From positions 62,001-126,000 of the forward strand of contig NZ_WUEY01000006.1 in NCBI RefSeq assembly GCF_010668395.1: 64,000 nt of DNA, in the 5' to 3' direction. Positions within the stretch are counted from its first letter, which is position 1. Every line of letters starts with the position of its first letter. The stretch is from Martinezella lusitana (GTDB taxonomy: Bacteria > Pseudomonadota > Alphaproteobacteria > Rhizobiales > Rhizobiaceae). A program made the position numbers and the translations under genes. The notes beneath the pieces were generated by a model. The model did no database searches. It saw only the letters and a program-made list of their open reading frames with translations, and was not told where the DNA came from. Below are positions 33,349 through 40,880 of this stretch, in pieces.

Positions 33349-34157
33349 ACGGGTTGGTTACTCCCGCCTTCCATACTGATTGAGGCTATGGCCTCGAATT
33401 CGGTGACCGCTACTCTCCCGGCCTGGTCAAGCCTAGTTGGCCGACGCCATATCTCACGCGCAGCGGCTTTCGCGTCGTGTTCCCTCTCGTCGGAGAGCCA
33501 TACCCCCGGAGTGATAGGAGGCAGGGGCGACATCTACCGGCTCGGAGAAACCGGTCACCCTGGTCGAACTGGAGCGGCGGGGAGTTTCGCAACTCTCCTT
33601 CACGTATGGCGCAGATCGGGCGGCCAGTCCCGTCCACGGCCAACGCTATGCGTCTAGCGCGCCGCTTATGCCCGAGCGAGCCACCATTCGGAGCCGATGG
33701 TATGGTTCCCAGCCTGGAGCAACTGGGTAGGCTCTGCACGGTACCGCCGTGCCGGATCTGCTTGAGGCCGGTATTCAGCAGCGCTCTGCTCCTGAGCTAC
33801 CTGCGTCCAGGGCGGGAACGCACCCGCGACCTCTGCCTACTGACCGGTGTCGTGTCCTGCCCGGCATCTAAGGGACCGTCTCCCTACTCTGCCGGCACGC
33901 TCCGAGAATCTTTTCCTGCATCCTGTCGGAAGCGCGGTGTGCAGGAGTGCCATACCAATCGATACGGACTTGGCGGGGCGAGCCGGATTTTAACCAGCGA
34001 TCCTCCGGGGAAACTCCACGGTCCCTTGTCGGTGACCCGAATGACAGACGGCAAATCCATCAAACCGTGCTTCCCCGGCGTATTCAGTCGCAGACGAAGT
34101 TTGCCGCCCGTCCGTCCCTACTTCCGCCCCGTATCCGCTTTCGCGGAAATCGCATGC
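33349..34157 (-). other. gene-poor stretch with further tRNA-like pieces
   Basis: About 810 bases. An isolated D arm GCTC-AGGAGCA-GAGC (33783-33797) is followed by a stem CTGCT/AGCAG with a 14-nt loop. At 33971-33998 a T-arm-like GCTGG-TTAAAAT-CCGGC leads into TCGCCCC-G-CCA. GTTGGCCG(A/T)GGA occurs both here and in the tRNA-like element at 33.3 kb. Overlapping open frames at 33339-33533 and 33410-33739 are not convincing. Confidence 0.4.
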
Positions 34158-34499
34158 TTACTTTCCCTCGGCGCCGAGGAACGCGGTCCCATAGTTCTCG
34201 CCACGCTTAATGAAGGTGAACTTACCGCTGATTGAGCCCCTGATGAGGTGAGGCATCATTTCAGAGAACTCTTTCATGAACACGGTAACGCGAGTTCCCG
34301 TACTAGATCGGACGAAGTAGAAGTAGGCGGCGCTGCGACCGCGCGCCGTCCCATCAAACTTCAGCGTATCGTCGAAAACGAAATTGTCTTTCATCACCGA
34401 CTCAACGCGCTTTCCTGAAACCCATTCCATTTCGGGATAGTGCTGTTGGTCACCGGCCGCGTTGAACGGGATCTTATAGTTCCCCTTCTTCGATGCCAT
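34158..34499 (-). CDS. hypothetical protein
   Basis: 113 residues, ATG 34499 with AGGAAGACGG upstream. KKGNYKIPFNAAGDQQHYPE, NFVFDDTLKFDGTARGRSAA, YFYFVRSSTGTRVTVFMKEF, SGKFTFIKRGENYGTAFLG: a beta-rich compact protein. Located just downstream of the initiator tRNA gene. No family recognised. Confidence 0.65.
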   Translation of the reverse strand: MASKKGNYKIPFNAAGDQQHYPEMEWVSGKRVESVMKDNFVFDDTLKFDGTARGRSAAYFYFVRSSTGTRVTVFMKEFSEMMPHLIRGSISGKFTFIKRGENYGTAFLGAEGK

Positions 34500-34518
34500 T
34501 CCGTCTTCCTTCCAAAAC

Positions 34519-34595
34519 TGGCTGCAGGGGGCGGATTTGAACCGCCGGCCTCCAGGTTATGAGCCTGGCGAGCTACCGAGCTGCTCCACCCTGCA
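34519..34595 (-). tRNA. initiator-type tRNA-fMet (anticodon CAU)
   Basis: Cloverleaf with acceptor TGCAGGG/CCCTGCA, D arm GAGC-AGCTCGGTA-GCTC, anticodon arm CCAGGCTCATAACCTGG, T arm GGCGG-TTCAAAT-CCGCC, discriminator G and encoded CCA. The TGGAGCAG..CGGTAGCTCG D arm, GCTCATAAC anticodon loop and TTCAAAT T loop match bacterial initiator tRNAs. Unlike host fMet tRNAs (C1:A72 mismatch), position 1-72 is T-A, a weak pair. Confidence 0.88.
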
Positions 34596-35524
34596 TCGTG
34601 CCCATTCGGGCGAAACTCTTCTTCCCGTTCGCCAGTCTTGGGATGACCGACTGTGTTCAGCACGGGACCACACCTCGTCGCGATTGTAGCAGCAGGAGTT
34701 CCCACCTTCGCCGCATCAACGCCCAGAATTGTTGAAGGTTCGCTATCCTCCGGAAGGATTGGTCGCCAACCGACAAGTACCCACCAAGGCCCATAACACC
34801 GTGACCATGCGACCGAACTTTGCCTTTAGGTGGAACTAATCTTCGGCATTCCCCACCGCACCTCTTCTATGGTGAAGGTGCATTCCCGCCGTTCATGGAC
34901 ATTTAGAGGCCGTCTTGAACGACAAAGTCATCCAGCCTTCTCACGGGGTGCCGACCGATTATCAGGCCGATCGGCGCGAACGGCTGATAAGGCCGCTCCC
35001 CCTCCTCGGATGCCCGTTTAGGCAAAACTCGTCCAGGACCTACTCCACTTCATCAATCGCAGCACCACCTGTTCAACTTCCGCTTCGTTTCGGTTGCCCG
35101 GACCTCGGCGCTTCGTAAGCGCCCATCTGAATTCTTTTCTCGCCCATGGCTTCTGCCGGATCGTCCGGATCTGAACCATGGGCATACCGGCGTCGGTTCC
35201 GGCTTATCCACCATTAATAACCCTGTCGGCCTGGGGCTCTCCAAATGACCACAGTCGCGGCAACGTGCCAGAAGTGAACAATTGGATTTGGTATGGCTGA
35301 AGCACGCCCGCGGCTAACGTTTCGGAGTCCCGCGCCTCTTCCCGTGACCGTAGATCCGCTCCGTCACCGACCGCTTCCCAATCTCTTAGGATGAGCGATC
35401 ATTGCAACATTCCCATACGAATGTCAATAGAAAATTCTCATAGGAATTAATTTGACCGGATCAAACCCTTTTTCCGGCGCCGACAAAGGCGCGTTGAAAA
35501 CCCACGACATCTTGATGGGAATAG
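34596..35524. other. gene-poor stretch
   Basis: About 930 bases. No ORF on either strand combines length, ribosome site and protein-like composition. Contains a promoter/operator-like site at 35406-35427 on the minus strand (separate entry). I recognise no further tRNA. Confidence 0.4.
35406..35427 (-). promoter_or_regulatory. TTGACA box with overlapping CATTC..GAATG inverted repeat
   Basis: On the minus strand TTGACA is followed by TTCGTATGGGAATG, in which CATTC and GAATG (6 bp apart) form an inverted repeat. The site resembles the promoter spacer at 37104-37131 (TTGACAT then GGGAATGT at the same distance). The -10 region here is poor, so it may be an operator rather than a strong promoter. 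Confidence 0.4.
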
Positions 35525-35704
35525 TCACCGATATGGGGGAAGCCCATAAGCTATCGCTGCACAGGCGAGAGCAATATATCTCGGGATCGGTTGACCTTTT
35601 TCCCAACAAACGATGCTTGTTTTGGAACACCCAAGAGCCGTTGCGGCGCTTGCTTGCGATAGTCGAAGCCGATTGCGCCATTCTGTGAGATCAAACGCCG
35701 TCAT
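35525..35704 (-). CDS. small XRE-type helix-turn-helix regulator
   Basis: 59 residues from ATG 35704 (a longer start at 35752 is possible). Single HTH domain: DLTEWRNRLRLSQASAATAL, GCSKTSIVCWEKGQPIPRYI, ALACAAIAYGLPPY. This type is common in rhizobial phages. It lies between the two sites sharing the TTGACAT/GGGAATGT element, so it is a candidate regulator of them (inference). Confidence 0.75.
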   Translation of the reverse strand: MTAFDLTEWRNRLRLSQASAATALGCSKTSIVCWEKGQPIPRYIALACAAIAYGLPPYR

Positions 35705-35788
35705 AGTCCAAATCTGTCCTTCGCCATAGGCCGGTACATATTTGTACCGCAAATCTACAACCTCAAGACCGGACGGGTTATGTCCGTC

Positions 35789-36124
35789 TCAATGCGGTGT
35801 CTGAGGCAAATCACAGAACGCGATCGTATTGTCGCCGCTGAACGGGGATTTCAAATTGAGCTTCCAGGGCTCGCCATCAAAATAGACGTGCTCTTGCATA
35901 AGCGAAACCTGCATCGTGTGGCAGAGCTCTTTGGCATCCGAGCCGCTAAGATCGACAGAGACCGTGACTGTTTTGGCCGTCTCTGAATACTGGCAAGGTG
36001 ATGTCGACATGTGCGCATCCGCCGCCTTGCAAACGAACTTTGCGCTCACCACCGGATCACTATCGGCAAGCGCCGGCCAGTTCGCCGATATCGCCAACGC
36101 TGCAGCAATCGCCAATCGACGCAT
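35789..36124 (-). CDS. secreted protein, unknown function
   Basis: 111 residues with a signal peptide (MRRLAIAAALAISANWPALA, cleavage after ALA). Mature part has four Cys (SAKFVCKAADAHMSTSPCQY, AKELCHTM, TIAFCDLP) consistent with disulfides in the periplasm. No family recognised. Confidence 0.65.
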   Translation of the reverse strand: MRRLAIAAALAISANWPALADSDPVVSAKFVCKAADAHMSTSPCQYSETAKTVTVSVDLSGSDAKELCHTMQVSLMQEHVYFDGEPWKLNLKSPFSGDNTIAFCDLPQTPH

Positions 36125-36146
36125 GTTCCCTCCAAAACAAGGGCGC

Positions 36147-36554
36147 CTAACGAAATTGAGGCGGCCGTTGGTCGGGAATCTTACACCAAATAGGAAGCAT
36201 GTGAAGTAGACCGTTATCGCGGGCGTATACCTCCATGCTGAATTTTCTGCCGTGATGATGCGTGCAAAGCGACCATAGATTCTTGAAATCGTGAACCAAA
36301 TCCGGCCTATCCTGAACTGGGATCATGTGGTCGACGAGATCAGCGAGCGAAGCATCCCTGCCCTCTTGAGTGCACCAGGCACAGAATGGGTTCATCCGGC
36401 GAAAGCGAAGACTGATCGCGTTCCATCTAGCGTCATATCCGCGGTCTCCTGGTGCGCCACGGAACCGTCCAACCTTAGCCGCCTTTTGAGCTGCGATCGC
36501 GACTGGCGCCTGCCTAGAGAGCCTGAAACGTGGGGGTAATCGATCCTTGGCCAT
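36147..36554 (-). CDS. HNH endonuclease (HK97 gp74-like)
   Basis: 135 residues from ATG 36554 (start uncertain, no ribosome site). Signature: RGYDARWNAISLRFRRMNPF, CAWCTQEGR, ADLVDHMIPVQDRPDLVHDF, KNLWSLCTHHHGRKF. This family usually sits beside the terminase genes and aids packaging; here it is 18 kb away from them in this orientation, which is unusual. Confidence 0.82.
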   Translation of the reverse strand: MAKDRLPPRFRLSRQAPVAIAAQKAAKVGRFRGAPGDRGYDARWNAISLRFRRMNPFCAWCTQEGRDASLADLVDHMIPVQDRPDLVHDFKNLWSLCTHHHGRKFSMEVYARDNGLLHMLPIWCKIPDQRPPQFR

Positions 36555-37103
36555 TTCAAGGAAATAACAAAATCCTGCTGCGAATAAATATCGCGCAGCA
36601 CGATTTTGATATTTCGGTTGCCGGAATCCTTTTGCTGACGCCGGCGGAAAATGAGGGCCAACGCGGTCGCGGAGTTGGGCTCGCGGATCATTAACGCGAC
36701 CCCCCATACCCCTCGAGCGCTGCCCTCGTCGATGAGGCGGGCCGTGGGCGGGCGCTAGCCGGTCGGCGCGACGCTCGACACTGGTCTGAGGCGCTAGCGC
36801 GCCGGTGGCGCTCTGTGTGGCGTCATGAGCAAGGGCGAGACCGCAAGCGGTCATCGTGGGTGGGCGTGTCATGTCATCGATGAGTGACGCGGTAGTGTGT
36901 TGCTCCCCCCGCCGTGGCGGCGGGGTGTGGATGCCTGGCATTGGGTGATAGCGTGGGGTGGAGCGTCGGCGCGGGCACGGTCGGCGGCGGCGGCTGTCAT
37001 CATCGTCGATGTGGCAGCGCTCGACTGCCTCATGCGTGCGCGTGCTGATATCCAGCGATTGCGGGATACTCTAATAAAAATATTCTTATGCGCATTTTTA
37101 CCG

Positions 37104-37131
37104 TTGACATGCTTACGGGAATGTCTATCTT
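37104..37131 (+). promoter_or_regulatory. sigma-70-like promoter for the rightward block
   Basis: TTGACA (37104-37109), 16-bp spacer, TATCTT (37126-37131). It lies 40 bp before the first gene of the rightward block; predicted start near 37138, immediately before the first hairpin cassette (37140-37153). The spacer contains GGGAATG, shared with the site at 35406-35427. Confidence 0.65.
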
Positions 37132-37139
37132 GGGTGACA

Positions 37140-37153
37140 GATCAATCGTGATC
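37140..37153 (+). promoter_or_regulatory. 5' hairpin cassette, copy 1 (variant stem GATCA/TGATC)
   Basis: GATCA-ATCG-TGATC, then CTGGAGACCGA and ATG 37172. Same loop and spacing as the common form but both stem arms changed together, keeping pairing. It would start about 2 nt from the predicted mRNA 5' end. Confidence 0.75.
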
Positions 37154-37171
37154 GCACTGGAGACCGACGCC

Positions 37172-37318
37172 ATGAGCCGCAAGCCTTCATCCCGCACCGC
37201 CCGCCGCGCAGCTGCCAAGCGCGCAGCCATCATCCAGAGCGCATGTGTATGCGTGATGCTGGTGTCGGGCGCGCTGGTGGCGCTGACACTCACCTTTGCC
37301 TACGGCACGATGATCTAA
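37172..37318 (+). CDS. 48-residue membrane protein
   Basis: First gene of the rightward block. Basic N terminus (MSRKPSSRTARRAAAKRAAI) and one membrane helix (ACVCVMLVSGALVALTLTFA). Start set at 37172 by the cassette and GGAGACCGA site; the longer in-frame start at 37088 precedes the promoter and is wrong. Function unknown. Confidence 0.65.
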   Translation: MSRKPSSRTARRAAAKRAAIIQSACVCVMLVSGALVALTLTFAYGTMI

Positions 37319-37328
37319 CAGCAACCCC

Positions 37329-37342
37329 TGCCAATCGTGGCA
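37329..37342 (+). promoter_or_regulatory. 5' hairpin cassette, copy 2
   Basis: TGCCA-ATCG-TGGCA, then CGGAGACCGA and ATG 37360 (17 nt between hairpin and start). Confidence 0.75.
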
Positions 37343-37359
37343 CCAACGGAGACCGATCA

Positions 37360-37560
37360 ATGCTCAAGCTCACCCGCACCAAGTCCGGCATGTCCATCAT
37401 CACCGTCAAGGCGTTCGGCTTCTATGCCAACGTGTCGTATGGCAAAGGCGCAAAGGCAAAGCGCAATGCGGTTGCGGGCGGCCATGGCCTTCCGCTCGAC
37501 TGGTTCGGCATGGCGGCATGCGCCGTTCTTCTCGTGCCCGTGATCCTCACCATGCACTGA
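37360..37560 (+). CDS. 66-residue protein with C-terminal membrane helix
   Basis: MLKLTRTKSGMSIITVKAFG, then FYANVSYGKGAKAKRNA and a membrane helix near 50-66 (WFGMAACAVLLVPVILTM). Start set by the cassette. A GC-rich hairpin (AGCCGCC/GGCGGCT, 37570-37590) follows the stop. Unknown function. Confidence 0.6.
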   Translation: MLKLTRTKSGMSIITVKAFGFYANVSYGKGAKAKRNAVAGGHGLPLDWFGMAACAVLLVPVILTMH

Positions 37561-37814
37561 CCTTTCGGCAGCCGCCCCTAGCGGGCGGCTATCGAAATGC
37601 CAGCCTCACAATCCGGCATATCCCCATAACAAGCATGCGAGACGCGATGATCGTCTCAGTTCTTTGACAAATACCGCCGCAAGCATACGCGGACCGGTCA
37701 TAGCGCTAGCCCACCGTGCGCACGGAATAACGGAGGCATCAAACGGCGCGCTATTGCGCCGTGGGTCGCGGTCTGGAGCTGACCGCCTGATGAGGCCTAG
37801 CAAGGCCGAAACCC

Positions 37815-37828
37815 TGCCAATGGTGGCA
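37815..37828 (+). promoter_or_regulatory. 5' hairpin cassette, copy 3 (loop ATGG)
   Basis: TGCCA-ATGG-TGGCA, then CGGAGAACGAACA and ATG 37845. Confidence 0.72.
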
Positions 37829-37844
37829 TATCGGAGAACGAACA

Positions 37845-38090
37845 ATGGCAAGTGCCTTTGATACCCTTGGATACGCGAAACGGCTTGAAACCGCCGGCAT
37901 TTCGCGCAAGCATGCGGAAGCCCACGCGGAAGCGGCAAAGGATTTCATCATGCCGGAATTGGCGACAAAGGCGGATATCGCGGAACTGAAACACATTATC
38001 GAGCGGCAAAGCCTTGCGCTTACCGTCCGCCTTGGCGGTTTGATCATTATCGGCGTTGGCGCTCTGGCAACGCTTATCAAGCTGTCCTGA
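37845..38090 (+). CDS. DUF1640-like coiled-coil membrane protein
   Basis: 81 residues: FDTLGYAKRLETAGISRKHA, EAHAEAAKDFIMPELATKAD, then IAELKHIIERQSLALTVRLG and a membrane helix (GGLIIIGVGALATLIKL). The F-D-T-L-x-Y-A-x-x-L-x-x-A-G start with a following coiled coil and C-terminal helix is the DUF1640/CCDC90 pattern, frequent in phages and mobile elements. Function unknown. Confidence 0.75.
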   Translation: MASAFDTLGYAKRLETAGISRKHAEAHAEAAKDFIMPELATKADIAELKHIIERQSLALTVRLGGLIIIGVGALATLIKLS

Positions 38091-38096
38091 CAATCG

Positions 38097-38120
38097 AAGG
38101 CGCGGCAATTCCGCGCCTTT
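38097..38120 (+). terminator. terminator-like hairpin after the DUF1640-like gene
   Basis: AAGGCGCGG-CAATT-CCGCGCCTT: a 9 bp stem ending in CCTTTCCCTT. It lies 5 nt upstream of the next hairpin cassette, so it may separate transcripts or define a processed 5' end. Confidence 0.6.
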
Positions 38121-38124
38121 CCCT

Positions 38125-38138
38125 TGCCAATTGTGGCA
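38125..38138 (+). promoter_or_regulatory. 5' hairpin cassette, copy 4 (loop ATTG)
   Basis: TGCCA-ATTG-TGGCA, then CTGGAGATCGATCA and ATG 38156. Confidence 0.75.
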
Positions 38139-38155
38139 CATCTGGAGATCGATCA

Positions 38156-38374
38156 ATGAAATTCGCGCTTGTCGCATACGCTCTTATTTCGGGCGACATT
38201 CATTCATTCGTGCTTGACGAACACCTGACCTATCAGGATTGCCAGCAGGCAATTCATGAAGGCGTGCGGGCGGCGGAAATCGTGCCCGGCGTCACTGTCG
38301 ACCTACGGCGCGCGCCGCTGGTCTGTGAGCTGGAAAGCCCGGCTCAAGTCATCATGACGGCTTCGAAGTCCTAG
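38156..38374 (+). CDS. small hypothetical protein
   Basis: 72 residues: MKFALVAYALISGDIHSFVL, YQDCQQAIHEGVRAAEIVPG, LRRAPLVCELESPAQ. Two Cys and a hydrophobic start; perhaps a short exported protein. Start set by cassette. Confidence 0.6.
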   Translation: MKFALVAYALISGDIHSFVLDEHLTYQDCQQAIHEGVRAAEIVPGVTVDLRRAPLVCELESPAQVIMTASKS

Positions 38375-38430
38375 CGCCTTGCGTATCGGCATGCTCCGGC
38401 CTGCCGATATCAGGACGCTAGTGTCCTGCC

Positions 38431-38444
38431 GGTCAATCGTGACC
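38431..38444 (+). promoter_or_regulatory. 5' hairpin cassette, copy 5 (variant stem GGTCA/TGACC)
   Basis: GGTCA-ATCG-TGACC, then CGGAGATCGAACC and ATG 38462. Both stem arms differ from the common form but still pair fully. Confidence 0.75.
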
Positions 38445-38461
38445 GCAACGGAGATCGAACC

Positions 38462-38632
38462 ATGAGCAACGCGACGGAAACGAAAGTTCGCACCCTGAAA
38501 GCACGTATACGGCGGGAGTCCAATCCCGTCCGCCTGTCCAATCTCAAAATCCAGTTGAGCACGCTCGTTTCGGAGCTCGGCGCGAAACATGAGAAAGAGC
38601 AGGTCAAACGCTTCAAGGGAAACGCTTTCTAA
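38462..38632 (+). CDS. 56-residue basic protein
   Basis: ATG 38462 to TAA 38632, set by the cassette. SNATETKVRTLKARIRRESN, PVRLSNLKIQLSTLVSELGA, then a Lys-rich end. Helical, highly basic. Unknown. Confidence 0.6.
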   Translation: MSNATETKVRTLKARIRRESNPVRLSNLKIQLSTLVSELGAKHEKEQVKRFKGNAF

Positions 38633-38639
38633 TCCCTCA

Positions 38640-38651
38640 GCCAATCGTGGC
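38640..38651 (+). promoter_or_regulatory. 5' hairpin cassette, copy 6
   Basis: GCCA-ATCG-TGGC, then GAGGAGACTGAATCC and ATG 38673. Confidence 0.75.
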
Positions 38652-38672
38652 ACAACAGAGGAGACTGAATCC

Positions 38673-38852
38673 ATGACTAAGATGCTTACCGCTTCCGAAC
38701 GCCATTCGTTCGCGGTCAACCTTGACGACTATCTGCCCCGCCGCGAAGCCGTCGGCAAGCATGCCGCGCCGTTCTCGAAGACTGAAGACGGCCGCCAGCG
38801 TCGCGACGCCAGGCGCAAGGCAATCGCTCGCAAGCGTGAATTCCTCTCCTGA
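38673..38852 (+). CDS. 59-residue basic protein
   Basis: MTKMLTASERHSFAVNLDDY, LPRREAVGKHAAPFSKTEDG, then an Arg/Lys-rich helix. Start set by cassette. Unknown. Confidence 0.6.
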   Translation: MTKMLTASERHSFAVNLDDYLPRREAVGKHAAPFSKTEDGRQRRDARRKAIARKREFLS

Positions 38853-38880
38853 TCATTCAACCGGCCTGACGGCCAATCTC

Positions 38881-38892
38881 GCCAATCGTGGC
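38881..38892 (+). promoter_or_regulatory. 5' hairpin cassette, copy 7
   Basis: GCCA-ATCG-TGGC, then ACGGAGTTTGAAA and ATG 38910. Confidence 0.74.
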
Positions 38893-38909
38893 ACAAACGG
38901 AGTTTGAAA

Positions 38910-39785
38910 ATGTCTGTCCTGTCTGAAAAAGCAATGCTTTCCCACGTCCGCGTTTCCTCTTGGACGGCGCGGCGGATCGATCGCAAGGTGACGGATGAGG
39001 TGAACGAGTCGCACGGCGCGGCCAATGATGCCGGGCGCTATAACAAATTGCTGCTGAACAAGGACGCGCTTGCGCCTATCCAGTCGGCAATTTCCGCCGC
39101 TCGTACCTTCCATTATTCCCGCACGCTTCCATGGCAGGATGACGGCGCGCGCCTTCTCCCGGCTGCCGCCTATCTCGACTATACGGCGCGGTTGCGCGCC
39201 ATCCGTGCGGACTTTGAAAAGGCCGTCGATGATTTCATCGATGGATACGAAAAGCACGTCGAAGACGCAAAGCAGCGTCTGGGCAATCTCTTCAAACCGG
39301 AAGATTACCCTAGCGCAAAGGAAATCCGCCGCCGCTTCGGCTTTGATACCATCATCAACCCGGTTCCGTCTGGCGATGATTTCCGCGTGGCGCTGGGCGA
39401 CGCGCAAGCGCAAGTCATCAAGGCCGAAATTGAGGCGCGGGCGCAAGAGCAGTTGCAGGAAGCAATTCGGGACGTCTACCGACGCATTTCGGAAGTATGC
39501 GAGCGCATGGTCGAAAAGCTTCGCAACTATGTGCCCGGCAACGATAACCGGAAAGCGGAGGGCGTTTTTCGCGACTCCCTTGTCGAGAACGTTCGCGACT
39601 TGGCGCAAGTCCTGCCAATCCTGAATATCACGGCTGATCCGAAGCTTTCGGAGATTGCCGAACGCATGCGGCGCGAACTGACGCGGCATGACGCGGATAC
39701 GCTGCGGGAAAACAACGATTTGCGGGAAAGCGTGGCGGATGCCGCCGCATCCATCCTCGCGGACGTTTCCGACTTCCTCGCCTGA
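38910..39785 (+). CDS. DUF3150-like protein of the MoxR/VWA module
   Basis: 291 residues: SSWTARRIDRKVTDEVNESH, NKLLLNKDALAPIQSAISAA, RTFHYSRTLPWQDDGARLLP, then long charged helices. This resembles DUF3150-type proteins that occur next to MoxR ATPase and VWA genes in phages and plasmids. ATG 38910 is preferred over TTG 38904 because of the cassette spacing. Role in the module unknown, perhaps a substrate or adaptor. Confidence 0.7.
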   Translation: MSVLSEKAMLSHVRVSSWTARRIDRKVTDEVNESHGAANDAGRYNKLLLNKDALAPIQSAISAARTFHYSRTLPWQDDGARLLPAAAYLDYTARLRAIRADFEKAVDDFIDGYEKHVEDAKQRLGNLFKPEDYPSAKEIRRRFGFDTIINPVPSGDDFRVALGDAQAQVIKAEIEARAQEQLQEAIRDVYRRISEVCERMVEKLRNYVPGNDNRKAEGVFRDSLVENVRDLAQVLPILNITADPKLSEIAERMRRELTRHDADTLRENNDLRESVADAAASILADVSDFLA

Positions 39786-39795
39786 TTTTCAATTC

Positions 39796-39807
39796 GCCAA
39801 TCGTGGC
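39796..39807 (+). promoter_or_regulatory. 5' hairpin cassette, copy 8
   Basis: GCCA-ATCG-TGGC, then CTGGAGACTGATTTC and ATG 39828. Confidence 0.75.
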
Positions 39808-39827
39808 ACCTACTGGAGACTGATTTC

Positions 39828-40880
39828 ATGAACATGATCACGCAAGCCGACAAGGGCGTCAAAATCGACTTCGCCGCCAAGATGCTCGAAGCATACATTG
39901 AAGGCGACACGCCTGTAATGCTCTGGGGCGCTCCCGGCATTGGCAAGTCGGATGTTGTCGAGCAAACTGCCCACAAACTGGGCATGGCGCTGATTGACCA
40001 GCGCCTCACCACACTCGAGCCGGTTGACTTGCGCGGCTTGCCGCACATCCGCGACGGCGCAGCTGTATGGGCAAACCCCGATATCCTCCCGAATGCGAAG
40101 CGCGACGGGGAACGCGGGATTCTCTTCCTCGATGAGATCAACGCGGCGCCCGCGTCGACGCAAGCGGCATGCTATCAGCTCATCCTGAACCGCCGCATTG
40201 GCGAGTATCGCTTGCCGGACGGATGGCGGATCGCCGCCGCCGGCAACCGTCAATCTGACCGGGCGAGCGCGCAGCGCATGCCCTCCGCACTGGCAAACCG
40301 ATTCGCTCACATCGATGTCGTTCCCGATGTCGAGGCATGGGCAAACTGGGCAATCGGCGCGAACATCCATCCGGCAATGATCGCCTTCCTACGGTTCCGC
40401 CCCTTGCTCATGCACCTGATGCCAGGCGCTGCGACCGATAAAGGCGAAGTGACCATTTCCATGCCGTCGGATGCCCGAGCATTCCCCACGCCGCGCTCTT
40501 GGACGGACGCCGCGAAATACGTGGATCGCGACGCGGACATGCGTCAACCGCTCATTGCCGGGCGCGTGGGCGTCGGCCCATCTGTGGAGTTCGAGGGCTT
40601 CATTCGGACCTTCCTCGAAGTTCCTTCAATCCGCACAATCCTCGCTGATCCGGCTGGCGCGAAGGTTCCGACCGGCCCGGGCGCTCTCTATGCGGTTTCC
40701 GCCGCCCTCGCCCGGGCCGCAACGCCGGTCACATTCGGCCCTATTCTGGAATACGTGAAGCGCATTCCGAAAGCCTATGAAGTCCTGACGGCCGTTGATG
40801 CTCAAAACCGCGACAAGGCTTTGACCGAAACTCAGGCCTTTGTGAACTGGTGCGGCCGCAACGTCGAGGTTTTCGCATGA
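39828..40880 (+). CDS. MoxR-type AAA+ ATPase
   Basis: 350 residues. Walker A WGAPGIGKSDVVEQ (about 30), Walker B ILFLDEINAAPAS (about 100), then RIAAAGNRQSDR and NRFAHIDVVPDVEAW (sensor/arginine-finger region). MoxR ATPases remodel or activate proteins together with VWA partners. The stop overlaps the next gene as ATGA, so the pair is co-translated. Confidence 0.9.
   Translation: MNMITQADKGVKIDFAAKMLEAYIEGDTPVMLWGAPGIGKSDVVEQTAHKLGMALIDQRLTTLEPVDLRGLPHIRDGAAVWANPDILPNAKRDGERGILFLDEINAAPASTQAACYQLILNRRIGEYRLPDGWRIAAAGNRQSDRASAQRMPSALANRFAHIDVVPDVEAWANWAIGANIHPAMIAFLRFRPLLMHLMPGAATDKGEVTISMPSDARAFPTPRSWTDAAKYVDRDADMRQPLIAGRVGVGPSVEFEGFIRTFLEVPSIRTILADPAGAKVPTGPGALYAVSAALARAATPVTFGPILEYVKRIPKAYEVLTAVDAQNRDKALTETQAFVNWCGRNVEVFA

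Larger units (their letters stand above)
36555..37171. other. GC-rich non-coding stretch with GGCGCTAGC repeats
   Basis: About 620 bases. The first 500 are very GC-rich, with GGCGCTAGC near 36751 and again near 36791 (the second inside a dyad GGCGCTAGCGCGCC) and short direct repeats. The last 100 turn AT-rich and hold the rightward promoter. A replication origin or packaging-related site is possible, but nothing proves it. Confidence 0.4.

Noticed and set aside
33339..33739. Overlapping minus-strand ORFs of 64 and 109 residues
   Set aside because: They overlap each other in different frames, lack ribosome sites and run into tRNA-like sequence; at most one could be real and I cannot choose.
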